This document shows, piece after piece, positions 8,295 through 15,726 of a DNA stretch of 47,044 nucleotides. A model generated the notes under the pieces. That model was not told the origin of the DNA. It searched no databases and worked only from the letters and a program-made list of their open reading frames with translations. The translations under genes were made by a program, and so were the position numbers. The DNA is from Bacteroidales bacterium. GTDB taxonomy: Bacteria; Bacteroidota; Bacteroidia; Bacteroidales; Paludibacteraceae. Each line of letters begins with the position of its first letter. The first letter of the stretch is position 1. The stretch spans positions 1 through 47,044 of the forward strand of contig SUXD01000021.1 in the NCBI GenBank assembly GCA_015061145.1. Direction: 5' to 3'.

Positions 8295-9473
8295 CTACCG
8301 ATTGCCTTTCGCTCTGTTGTGCGTTTTGCAGAGCATTTGGCAGTTTTCTATAGATGTCGCGCCGCCGTTGCTCCATGCTGTCACATGGTCGGCATCCATG
8401 TCCTTCTGGTCCCATATTTTCGCGTGGTTGGCATCGTGACCGATTGCACAAAGAGGGCAGTTGGAAACACCGTCTGCTCTTGCGGCAAGAGTTTGCTGCT
8501 TGTAAACGGCTCTTTTGGTTGCCTCGTCGAAAATGCGAATGTCAAGCAGTTTTTTGTCGGTGCATCCGCCCAGCACATACTCGAAAATGCCTTTGCGGTT
8601 TTTCACGTAAGGGTCGGCGTAGAGTTCTTGCACTTTGGCGGAAACCTCTTGTGGATTATACGATTTTGAATGATGTTCTTCGTACAGTCGTCCCCATTCC
8701 AATCCGCGCATTTCGTTCTCTACATCAGTAAACACCGATGAAATCCAGTCAATAACAGATGTGAAATAAGTCTTCAGCTCGTTGATGTTCTCGTCGTAGC
8801 GGTGCTGGCTCATGTATCTCTCTATTTCCTTGTCGTCGTTTTCATAGTCCTTGCTGACCCATTTGAGTGCGGTGTGCAGGAAATCTTGTCGGTTTACGTT
8901 GCCAGAAATGTAGGCGCTCCATTTCTGCACGTTGGCGTTCTGCGAATTGGAAAATTCCTCCTTTGCCTTTGTTATGAATGGTCCTGAAAATATAGCGTTG
9001 TGCTGTTCCTGCTTGTTGAGTGGCACGCCTACAATATTGATGGTCTTGAACCACTCCTTTATTTCGTTTTCATCTCCTTCGCATTCATAAACAAGCAGTT
9101 GTGTGTTAAAAATCAAATCTTTTAGGTTTGATGCAAGCCCTGAGAAATATTGTTCAATGTTGTTGGTGTCTTTGATTGCGAATTTTCCTGTCACGAAACG
9201 TCCGATAGAGGTGATGCGCTGCTGTCCGTCGAGCACCTCGAGTTTATCGTCGCTTACCTTGTTGAAGTAAATCAGTCCGAGCGGATAACCTTTGAGCATG
9301 GATTCGATGACAGCTACATCTTTTTTGCCGTCGGCGTAGATGTAGTTGCGCTGGTATTCTGGCTGGATGGTCAGTTTGCCCGACAATCCGAACAGTCCTT
9401 TGCCTTCCAGTTGGTTATATACGAATCCGTTGCAGATTTCCTTTACTGTATATGTTTTCAGTGTTGTTTTCAT
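8295..9473 (-). CDS. DUF262 (GmrSD-like) protein with C-terminal HNH nuclease domain
   Basis: 392 residues. The N-terminal DUF262 domain has PEYQRNYIY and the ParB/Srx-like nucleotide motif D82-G-Q-Q-R86. The C-terminus is an HNH endonuclease with a zinc knuckle: C339PLC342, the catalytic ADH363 in [15 protein letters not shown]377C378 and LC382KTH385. DUF262 proteins with nuclease domains include the GmrSD type IV restriction enzymes and other phage-defence effectors. The gene starts 12 bases after the adenine methyltransferase gene on the same strand, so the two probably form a modification-nuclease pair. It could cut unmodified DNA or, like GmrSD, modified foreign DNA; the sequence does not decide. 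Confidence 0.88.
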   Translation of the reverse strand: MKTTLKTYTVKEICNGFVYNQLEGKGLFGLSGKLTIQPEYQRNYIYADGKKDVAVIESMLKGYPLGLIYFNKVSDDKLEVLDGQQRITSIGRFVTGKFAIKDTNNIEQYFSGLASNLKDLIFNTQLLVYECEGDENEIKEWFKTINIVGVPLNKQEQHNAIFSGPFITKAKEEFSNSQNANVQKWSAYISGNVNRQDFLHTALKWVSKDYENDDKEIERYMSQHRYDENINELKTYFTSVIDWISSVFTDVENEMRGLEWGRLYEEHHSKSYNPQEVSAKVQELYADPYVKNRKGIFEYVLGGCTDKKLLDIRIFDEATKRAVYKQQTLAARADGVSNCPLCAIGHDANHAKIWDQKDMDADHVTAWSNGGATSIENCQMLCKTHNRAKGNR

Positions 9474-9485
9474 AGTATTAAGACT

Positions 9486-10580
9486 TTATTGTTTTTTACG
9501 GATGAGAATCTTGGCAAAACAACTTATTAATTTGTTATTTTCATCTCTATAACAAAGTTTGCCACGTCTAAAACCTTTATCTTCCTTGAATAAACGAATA
9601 CAATCTTCTTTAGAGAGATTTGAACTAACTCCATAAGAAACACCTAAATCACCTCCATTTGCAATACCCATAATTTCAAATTGTTCAGGGCAATACTTGT
9701 CCAGAAAAGAAATAGGAACGCCCATTATTCCCGTATAATCAGACGGAATAGAATCCGTAAATGGTATTTCTATTGCATTAAAGTTTTCATATTGATAGTA
9801 TCGTTTCCCTTTTAATTCCTTATGTTTACTAAATTTAATATTGTCTTCCATTGTCATCAACGATAAAAATTGATGCCGACGACCATGCTCAAGATTCGTA
9901 AACCAATATGTATTTCCCATTTTCTGAATGCCACCGTCTGGTCTTAAATACTCTTTTGCTCCACTAACGGTCCCTAACCATATTTTATTCTCCATAATCA
10001 TTGGAAATATCTCTTTATATGCAATAGCATTCATATTTCCTAAAATAAGAAATTTCTTTTTGTTTTCAATGATCCACATTAAAAAATCTGTAAATAGAGA
10101 AAATGGAGGATTCGTGACAACTATATCGGCCTCATTGCGTAATTTTCGTACTTCTTCGCTACGAAAATCGCCATCGCCTTCGAGGTAATCCCATTGCAGG
10201 TCGTTGATGTCGATACGTCCATTCTGGTTGGTATCGTGGTCCAATACAAAAATCTTGCCGTTGGTGCGGCTTTTGTCGGCGTCGTAGTTGGGATTTTCGG
10301 TCTCAAAAAGTGTGGGTTGCCACGACTTTATCTTTTTGCTTTCGGCGGCATAGCTGGTCGAAATCAACTTCTTGAGGCCGAAATTCTCAAAGTTTTGCGC
10401 AAAAAATTTGGTGAAGTTGCTCCACTCCGGGTCGTCGCACGGAAGCAAAATAGTCCTATCTCGGAATACGTCTGGATTGTATTCCAAATATGCATTCATT
10501 TCGATTTGAATATCGGAGTACTGCGTGTAAAACTCGTCGTTCTTGGCAGTTTTCGCCTTTGCCAAATTCTTGTTTGCCAT
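9486..10580 (-). CDS. EcoRI-family adenine-specific DNA methyltransferase
   Basis: 364 residues. The catalytic adenine-methylase motif is N157-P-P-F160 in VVTNPPFSLF. Further upstream are NDEFYTQYSDIQIEM and CDDPEWSNFTKFF, as remembered for the EcoRI methylase family, and LEGDGDFRSEEV just before the catalytic motif. Between them, residues 116-127 (DTNQNGRIDIND) fit an EF-hand/dockerin calcium loop. The enzyme would methylate adenine N6 at an unknown site. It is the first gene of an apparent two-gene operon with the DUF262-HNH nuclease. A 33-base region with 8-bp inverted arms lies 2 bases before its start codon, and a structured RNA ends about 48 bases upstream. Confidence 0.88.
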   Translation of the reverse strand: MANKNLAKAKTAKNDEFYTQYSDIQIEMNAYLEYNPDVFRDRTILLPCDDPEWSNFTKFFAQNFENFGLKKLISTSYAAESKKIKSWQPTLFETENPNYDADKSRTNGKIFVLDHDTNQNGRIDINDLQWDYLEGDGDFRSEEVRKLRNEADIVVTNPPFSLFTDFLMWIIENKKKFLILGNMNAIAYKEIFPMIMENKIWLGTVSGAKEYLRPDGGIQKMGNTYWFTNLEHGRRHQFLSLMTMEDNIKFSKHKELKGKRYYQYENFNAIEIPFTDSIPSDYTGIMGVPISFLDKYCPEQFEIMGIANGGDLGVSYGVSSNLSKEDCIRLFKEDKGFRRGKLCYRDENNKLISCFAKILIRKKQ

Positions 10581-10582
10581 GG

Positions 10583-10615
10583 GGATTGATCGTATTTGTG
10601 CAACGCTATCAATCC
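10583..10615. promoter_or_regulatory. Inverted repeat immediately upstream of the methyltransferase start (candidate operator)
   Basis: GGATTGAT (10583-10590) and ATCAATCC (10608-10615) are perfect 8-bp inverted arms around a 17-base centre. A weak -7-like TAGCGTTG lies within it on the minus strand. Such a position suits a regulator-binding site or a leader hairpin controlling the operon. Confidence 0.45.
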
Positions 10616-10627
10616 ACGGGAACGGAC

Positions 10628-10686
10628 AAAAAAAGAAGGGCGGAGGTTCTTATCCGTTCGACAGGTGTCTCGCAAACCCCCACGCC
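10628..10686 (-). terminator. Intrinsic terminator at the 3' end of the putative RNA
   Basis: Minus strand: GGCGTGGGGGTT (10686-10675) pairs with AACCTCCGCC (10648-10639), 10 pairs with a 2-base bulge and one G-U, followed one base later by TTCTTTTTTT (10637-10628). The loop is 26 bases and contains the 3' half of the closing helix, so terminator and closing helix exclude each other. Confidence 0.5.
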
Positions 10687-10809
10687 AAATAAGTACACTC
10701 ACGCCCTATGAGCGCGAGCATTAGTACATTATTCTTGACGTGGGTATCTATGCGACACCTCATGCATTATTTCTGTGGTTCAATGTTTGTTTGCGAGACT
10801 TCGTCGAAC
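10628..10809 (-). ncRNA. Putative structured RNA, minus strand (6S-like or attenuator leader; unassigned)
   Basis: On the minus strand three extended helices can be drawn. (1) A closing helix: 10803-10809 with 10656-10662 (7 of 7) and 10790-10799 with 10667-10676 (10 of 10). (2) An internal rod: 10739-10744 with 10679-10684, 10724-10733 with 10688-10696 (one bulge), and 10712-10718 with 10698-10704. (3) A 3' stem followed by a U run. In the rod one pair is G-U on the minus strand but A-C on the plus strand, which indicates the transcribed strand. No coding gene fits here. A -7-like box on the minus strand at 10897-10890 would give a transcript of about 250 bases. It may be an independent RNA or the leader of the methyltransferase operon. 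Confidence 0.55.
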
Positions 10810-10889
10810 GCGAAATAATAGCTAATGCTTTGTTAATATGTATGTTAATTCAAATTTTCTGTTTCTATATAATTATATTTATATTTGTG

Positions 10890-10897
10890 CAAATTTA
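10890..10897 (-). promoter_or_regulatory. -7-like box upstream of the putative RNA
   Basis: TAAATTTG on the minus strand (10897-10890) fits TAnnTTTG; transcription would begin near 10883. No clear -33 element is visible. A plus-strand TATATTTG at 10880-10887 overlaps it but has no gene downstream. The 10810-10933 stretch is otherwise very AT-rich and empty. Confidence 0.35.
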
Positions 10898-10933
10898 TAA
10901 AAAAAACTGGTTCTGTAGTATAATAATTGTTTG

Positions 10934-11368
10934 CTATGGTTCTTCCGATTTCCACAAAACCGTATCTTGCCTATTTATATTATAATCGAAATCGAAATCG
11001 ATGAACTCCCAGAATTTGTTTCCGTCTTTGTCAACGAAAGGAACAATACGCATGGCATAGTATCTTACGTCAAAATATGTGTCGGCAGAGACCCAATAGC
11101 CTCCGCCACGACGAATTAGAAGCAATGCATTAGCACCTCCATCACGAATCTGTCTTGGATTCTCCACTATGCTTTCGAACAATTCCATTTCAATCCAATT
11201 TCGCTCATATCCCATGCGGACAAGTTCGTTTCCAATGGCACCGTTTATGAGGCTTGAAATATATGTTTTCTTTGCCAATACAGTCTTGATATCCAATCCT
11301 TGTAATGTAAGGAACTCACTTGGCAACCAGGAAAGATCTATGTATCCCTGAGGGATTACTTCTTCCAT
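10934..11368 (-). CDS. Unknown protein, partner of the upstream overlapping gene
   Basis: 144 residues, no signal peptide or membrane helix. I do not recognise a family with certainty. Features: a compact alpha/beta composition, the segment INGAIGNELVRMGYERNW, then ELFESIVENPRQIRDGG and LLIRRGGGYWVSADTYFDV, ending acidic (EFIDFDFDYN). The pattern of a helix ending in ENPRQI followed by beta strands resembles BECR-fold nuclease or related phage domains, but only loosely. The start overlaps the end of the 176-residue gene by 13 bases, so the two are translated as a pair; a toxin with an immunity partner or two parts of one mobile module are possible. AT-rich compared with the flanking housekeeping genes, which suggests acquisition. 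Confidence 0.6.
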   Translation of the reverse strand: MEEVIPQGYIDLSWLPSEFLTLQGLDIKTVLAKKTYISSLINGAIGNELVRMGYERNWIEMELFESIVENPRQIRDGGANALLLIRRGGGYWVSADTYFDVRYYAMRIVPFVDKDGNKFWEFIDFDFDYNINRQDTVLWKSEEP

Positions 11369-11886
11369 ATAGTGATTCTGTTATTAGATTGTCTTTCTCT
11401 ACTTTGCGCCGTATGAACATTCCAGCATGCCTTTCCCCCATCATCTATAGTTTCAAACATCTGCAACGCTACTATTTCGTAAATATGTTTATTATGCTTG
11501 GAACATCCATCGGTAACCAATAGAATAGAATCATCGGATCCTGTCCATATTTGGTTAAAATTGTTTATGACATTTTTAACATAAAGGTCTAATTCACGAT
11601 ATGAGTGAAATTTTTTCTCCTCGGTATGCTCTTTCTTTATGTGCTGATAAAACAACTCTGTTGTAATAATTGGTCCTGGTTTTGCTTTAAAAGAGAGCAA
11701 CTTGCTTTCATTCATTATTTTTGCTATTTCGGGAGTAATTTCACCTACTTTTCTAAATCCATTTGGAAGCCCTTCAATACGTGGCTCTTTTTCATTTTCA
11801 TTTTTTTTCGCCGAATTGCGGGCGAGAAGAGCAAGTATTCCTATTGCAGCCAACCCCCACAATAATTGTTTTTCTTGTTTGTTCAT
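11356..11886 (-). CDS. Membrane-anchored protein with BECR-like (barnase/EndoU/RelE-type) C-terminal domain
   Basis: 176 residues. One membrane helix near the N-terminus (residues 8-22, LLWGLAAIGILALLA) is followed by a charged linker. The C-terminal 100 residues read like the BECR nuclease-fold domains found in phage and polymorphic-toxin proteins: YQHIKKEHTEE, LYVKNVINNFNQIW, SILLVTDGCSK, YEIVALQMF and the end CWNVHTAQSRERQ. This is a similarity by pattern only. It has its own consensus promoter, and overlaps the 144-residue gene by 13 bases. It could be a toxin, or an inactive relative; no antitoxin family is recognised. Confidence 0.6.
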   Translation of the reverse strand: MNKQEKQLLWGLAAIGILALLARNSAKKNENEKEPRIEGLPNGFRKVGEITPEIAKIMNESKLLSFKAKPGPIITTELFYQHIKKEHTEEKKFHSYRELDLYVKNVINNFNQIWTGSDDSILLVTDGCSKHNKHIYEIVALQMFETIDDGGKACWNVHTAQSRERQSNNRITIWKK

Positions 11887-11993
11887 AACTATGTTTTTTG
11901 AATAAATGTTACTAATCGTTCAGAAACTGAACTCTCATTTTGTCAATATATCTTTAATTATTTTTTGTGTTAACCTTGTTCATTAAATTCACA

Positions 11994-12025
11994 CAAATAT
12001 ATGTTCCTCAAAGTTCATTTCCAAA
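11994..12025 (-). promoter_or_regulatory. Promoter of the two-gene module at 10934-11886
   Basis: On the minus strand, TTTG at 12025-12022, a 20-base spacer and TATATTTG at 12001-11994 match the Bacteroidota consensus. The predicted 5' leader is about 100 bases. It lies just past the secDF terminator, so the module has its own transcript. Confidence 0.7.
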
Positions 12026-12026
12026 C

Positions 12027-12054
12027 AAAAAAGGGAGCATTCGCTCCCTTTTTT
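12027..12054. terminator. Terminator after secDF
   Basis: AAAAAAGGGAGC-ATTC-GCTCCCTTTTTT is a perfect 12-bp stem with a 4-base loop and U runs on either strand. It lies 29 bases past the secDF stop. Confidence 0.9.
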
Positions 12055-12082
12055 GACATTTGATCGTATTTATTCAGAAAAC

Positions 12083-15000
12083 TTATTTTTCTATTTCTTT
12101 GTTCTTGTTCAGTTTTTTGAATATATCGAATGAGATAGGCACAGCCACGAACAAGGTTGAGTAAGTACCTGCTATTACACCGCAGAGCAATGCGAATACG
12201 AAACCGCGGATTACTTCGCCACCGAAGAAGAAGATAATCAGCAATACGAGAGCCGTAGTGATAGAAGTGTTGAATGTACGGTTCAAAGTAAGGTTGATAG
12301 CTTCGTTGGTTACTTGTGCACGGTCGCGTTTCGGGTACAAACCGATGATTTCGCGTACACGGTCGAACACAACCACAGTATCGTTGATAGAGTAACCGAT
12401 GATGGTGAGCACAGCGGCGATGAACTGCTGGTCAACTTCCAACGAGAACGGCACGATGCTGTAGAGCAACGAGTAGATACCGAGAATAATCATAGTGTCG
12501 TGTATCAATGAGCATATAGCTCCAATACTGAATGAAATGTTGCGGAAACGCCACAAGATGTATAATCCGATCATGAGCAGCGAGAACAAGACCGACCAGA
12601 TAGCGGAAATCTTGATGTCGTTTGCAATGGTAGCGCCCACTTTCTGCGAAGTCTGGATACCAAACGACGACTCTTTGTCAACCGACAACTGTGCTGCGCC
12701 GTTATCTATTATGAATCCTTTGCAGAACATTTCTTTTGTAATGTCGTGTTTGTAGAAACCTTTCAGGCTTTCGTACAACAGACTTTCTATCTCGTCCGAA
12801 AGATTTTCGGAGTTATCGTCAATCTTGTAGTTGGTAGAAATACGGATTTGGTTTTCAGCACCAATGGTAGTTACCATCATGTTTTCTCCAAATCCTGCAT
12901 ACAAAGCTTTTTGAACATCTTCAGTGCTTACCTTTTCCTCGAAGCGTACGATATAGTTGCGTCCGCCAGAGAAATCAATGCCAAGGCTCATTCCTCTTGT
13001 GCACAACGAAACGATAATGACAACCATCAGAATTCCAGAAAGAATATAGAATTTCTTGCGTGCGCCGATAAAGTCGAAATGCACATTCTGGAACCAGTTT
13101 TTCGTAATGTTGCTGATGAAGAAAGTATTATCGAGTTTTCCTTTTTCAGAGAGCCAGCCCAAAATCAGTCGGGTTACGAATACCGCTGTGAACACAGAGG
13201 TAAGGATACCTATAATCAATGTAGTGGCAAAGCCGCGGATAGGTCCTGTACCGAAGTATGCAAGGATGATACCAGTCAGCAATGTAGTGATGTTAGAGTC
13301 GAGGATGGCCGAAAGAGCCGAGCTGAAACCTTCAGAAACTGCCTTGCGGACATTCAGTCCTGCACGCAGATTTTCGCGAATACGTTCATAGATAAGTACG
13401 TTTGAGTCAACAGCCATACCCATGGTGAGCACAATACCGGCGATACCAGGCAATGTCAGTGTGGCGCGCCATGCTACCAATATTCCTACAAGGAAGAACA
13501 AGTTGGTGAGCAAAGCGAAGTCTGCAACCAAACCAGGAACTAGACCGTAGTAGAATATCATGTAGAGCAATACGACGCAGAATGCGATGATGAACGAAAT
13601 CAGACCGCTGTTGATAGCTTCCTGTCCAAGTGACGGACCTACAATGTCTTCTTGTACAATGTGCATTGGCGCAGGCATTGTACCCGATTTCAATACGTTA
13701 GCCAAGTCTTTAGCTTCTTCTGGGGTAAAGTTTCCTGTGATAGACGAGCGTCCGCCAGTAATTTCACCGTTTACGCGCGGGAATGAATATACATATCCGT
13801 CCAATACGATAGCAATGCTGCGTCCGATGTTTTCTTTGGTCAAGCGGGCCCAAGTTTTAGAGCCTTCTACATCCATTGTCATTGAAACTTCGTAGTTGGA
13901 TGCCGAGTATTGGCTGTTGTCGCTTTTTGCGTCAGTTATGACGCTTCCGTCGAGCGGCGCTTTGCCGTCGCGGTTGGTTATCTTGATAGCAACCAATTCG
14001 AAATACAATCCTTTTTCGTCAAATGCTTTCACGCTCCATTTCGGACTCAGGTTGCGAGGCAGAATTTCTTTCACCTGTTTCATTGCCAGCATGGCATTGA
14101 TTTTTGAGGTGTCGCGTGCCAAAGCGTATCCCATTACAGGACCAGCGCCGTATTGCGAAGGGATGAGCAGCGAGAACAACGGATTCTCTTTTTCCCATTT
14201 AGCACGCTCTTCATCTGCGTTGGCCAAAGAGTCTTTTGCTGTTGCAGATTGTGCGTTGAGGTCGCTCAACAAGTCGTTCTTGATGTCTTCAGAAATGCTG
14301 TCTTTGACTACTTCGGCAGTAGCAGTAGAATCGACTGCAACTTCTTCGCTGTCGGTATTCTGCAAGTTGCGGATGATGTTGTTTGCAGCTGTCAGGCTTG
14401 AAGCGATTTCAGAGAATTCGAAAGTTTCAAAGAATTCGAGGTTAGCAGTTCCTTGCAACAGTTTGCGGACACGCTCTTGCTCTTTGATGCCAGGGAGTTC
14501 AACCAGAATGCGTCCCATGTCGAGGCGCTGTATGTTAGGTTGTACCACACCAAAGCGGTCGATACGCTGACGGAGCACATTGAAAGAGTTGTCCATAGCG
14601 CTGTTTACTTCGTCGCGCAATACATTCATCACCTCGTTGTTCGAAGCGCTGGTCGGGATGCGTTCTTTCAGCTCGTATGTGCTGAAGATAGCTGCCAGTT
14701 GAGCGTTAGGGTCCAATTCTTTGTAAGCTTCTTCGAAAAGCGTCAAGAAATCCTTCTGTGTGTTTTGCTCTTGCTGACGCACTTTGGCCATTTCGATGGC
14801 TTTGTTGAAGTTTGCGTCGGTGTTGTTATTAGACAACGCTTTCAGCACATCAGGGATAGAGATTTCGAGAATGACATTCATACCGCCCTTCAGGTCAAGT
14901 CCGAGTGCGATTTCGCGTTCCTGACATTCTTTGTAGGTGTTTCCAAGCCAAATCTTTTCCGTTGCAATGGAATCGAGGTACTGGTTGTACACCTCTGTGT

Positions 15001-15139
15001 TCACTACGTTGTTTGCATCAGTGGCCAGTTTTTCCGCTTTGTTCATCTGATAGCGTGTAGCGAAGCTAAACGACAGATAGTAAACGCAGATAAGCGCCAA
15101 CATAATTGCAAAAAACTTTACAAATCCTTTGTTTTGCAT
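12083..15139 (-). CDS. secDF: Protein translocase subunit SecDF (fused SecD-SecF)
   Basis: 1018 residues, the fused form common in Bacteroidota. The SecD half has an N-terminal membrane helix, the conserved LGLDLKGGMNVILEI, a large periplasmic P1 region (about 60-500), and the transmembrane block with GIAGIVLTMGMAVDSNVLIYERIRE split over helices 4-5. The SecF half begins at about residue 675 and contains GIDFSGGRNYIVRF and GYSINDTVVVFDRVREI. SecDF uses the proton gradient to pull secreted proteins out of the SecYEG channel at the inner membrane. It is a single-gene unit with a consensus promoter 47 bases upstream of the probable leader start and a strong terminator. Confidence 0.97.
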   Translation of the reverse strand: MQNKGFVKFFAIMLALICVYYLSFSFATRYQMNKAEKLATDANNVVNTEVYNQYLDSIATEKIWLGNTYKECQEREIALGLDLKGGMNVILEISIPDVLKALSNNNTDANFNKAIEMAKVRQQEQNTQKDFLTLFEEAYKELDPNAQLAAIFSTYELKERIPTSASNNEVMNVLRDEVNSAMDNSFNVLRQRIDRFGVVQPNIQRLDMGRILVELPGIKEQERVRKLLQGTANLEFFETFEFSEIASSLTAANNIIRNLQNTDSEEVAVDSTATAEVVKDSISEDIKNDLLSDLNAQSATAKDSLANADEERAKWEKENPLFSLLIPSQYGAGPVMGYALARDTSKINAMLAMKQVKEILPRNLSPKWSVKAFDEKGLYFELVAIKITNRDGKAPLDGSVITDAKSDNSQYSASNYEVSMTMDVEGSKTWARLTKENIGRSIAIVLDGYVYSFPRVNGEITGGRSSITGNFTPEEAKDLANVLKSGTMPAPMHIVQEDIVGPSLGQEAINSGLISFIIAFCVVLLYMIFYYGLVPGLVADFALLTNLFFLVGILVAWRATLTLPGIAGIVLTMGMAVDSNVLIYERIRENLRAGLNVRKAVSEGFSSALSAILDSNITTLLTGIILAYFGTGPIRGFATTLIIGILTSVFTAVFVTRLILGWLSEKGKLDNTFFISNITKNWFQNVHFDFIGARKKFYILSGILMVVIIVSLCTRGMSLGIDFSGGRNYIVRFEEKVSTEDVQKALYAGFGENMMVTTIGAENQIRISTNYKIDDNSENLSDEIESLLYESLKGFYKHDITKEMFCKGFIIDNGAAQLSVDKESSFGIQTSQKVGATIANDIKISAIWSVLFSLLMIGLYILWRFRNISFSIGAICSLIHDTMIILGIYSLLYSIVPFSLEVDQQFIAAVLTIIGYSINDTVVVFDRVREIIGLYPKRDRAQVTNEAINLTLNRTFNTSITTALVLLIIFFFGGEVIRGFVFALLCGVIAGTYSTLFVAVPISFDIFKKLNKNKEIEK

Positions 15140-15192
15140 TTTTGTTAGAGATTTTAATTATTTAATTTTTGTATTTTTTCGCAAATAACACG

Positions 15193-15224
15193 CAAAGATA
15201 GTGTTTCGTTGCCAAATTCGCAAA
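15193..15224 (-). promoter_or_regulatory. secDF promoter
   Basis: Minus strand TTTG at 15224-15221, 20-base spacer, TATCTTTG at 15200-15193. The predicted transcription start is about 15186, 47 bases before the start codon. Confidence 0.7.
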
Positions 15225-15298
15225 AATGGAGTGAGTTTTTGCGCAATCTTTCAGAAAATAGAGGCAGAAGTCGCCGCTGTTCTCTATAAAATGAATCT

Positions 15299-15709
15299 TC
15301 AGATTATTTCGACGGTTCTTGTCAGGTCGTCATTTTTACGGATGCGGATGGTGCGGCAGTTGTCGGGCAGGAGCGGCGCAACGATATCCGGCCATTCCAC
15401 AAAGCAGAAGCTGCCGCTGTAGAAATATTCTTCGCAGCCGAAATTTTGCGCTTCCTCGGCGCTGTTTACGCGATAGAAGTCGAAATGAAAAATGGTGTTT
15501 CCTCCACGGGTTTCGTATTCGTTCACGATGGAGAATGTCGGGCTGTTTACCACTTCTTCTGTACCTAGCGCTTTGCAAAGGGCTTTGATGAAGGTGGTTT
15601 TCCCGGCTCCCATTTCGCCGTCGAACAGGTAAACTTTGATGTCTGACTGCAGCATTTCTGCTACGACCTTCTCGGCAATTCTATCTATTTCGTCAAGGGA
15701 GAATTTCAT
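15299..15709 (-). CDS. tsaE: tRNA threonylcarbamoyladenosine biosynthesis ATPase TsaE
   Basis: 136 residues, normal for TsaE. The Walker A motif is G31-E-M-G-A-G-K-T-T39, the signature SPTFSIVNEY follows, and the Walker B-like region includes IFHFDFYRV. The C-terminal FVEWPDIVAPLLP is typical. TsaE works with TsaB and TsaD to place threonylcarbamoyl on A37 of ANN-reading tRNAs. It is the last gene of a porW-porX-tsaE unit, starting 17 bases after porX; the link with T9SS genes is probably only transcriptional. Confidence 0.96.
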   Translation of the reverse strand: MKFSLDEIDRIAEKVVAEMLQSDIKVYLFDGEMGAGKTTFIKALCKALGTEEVVNSPTFSIVNEYETRGGNTIFHFDFYRVNSAEEAQNFGCEEYFYSGSFCFVEWPDIVAPLLPDNCRTIRIRKNDDLTRTVEII

Positions 15710-15726
15710 TTTTCAATGCTTTTTGT

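Noticed and set aside
8280-8731. Plus-strand ORFs at the end of the DUF262-HNH gene
   Set aside because: Frame shadows of the HNH domain coding sequence.
10496-10702. Short ORFs (about 70 codons) across the putative RNA on both strands
   Set aside because: They coincide with extensive base-pairing arms and have no start context; they are better explained as chance frames over a structured RNA.
10628-10809. tmRNA, SRP RNA or RNase P RNA at the structured locus
   Set aside because: No tRNA-like 3' end or tag frame, no SRP apical-loop sequence, and no GAGGAAAGTCC-type RNase P core.
10656-10809. Retron msr-msd with flanking inverted repeats
   Set aside because: No reverse transcriptase gene is present near it.
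8295-11886. Integrated phage or conjugative element
   Set aside because: No integrase, structural, mobilisation or attachment-repeat signals; only an accessory gene group is supported.
14453-15148. Antisense ORF of 231 codons opposite secDF
   Set aside because: Lies fully inside the well-supported secDF gene and has no recognisable features.
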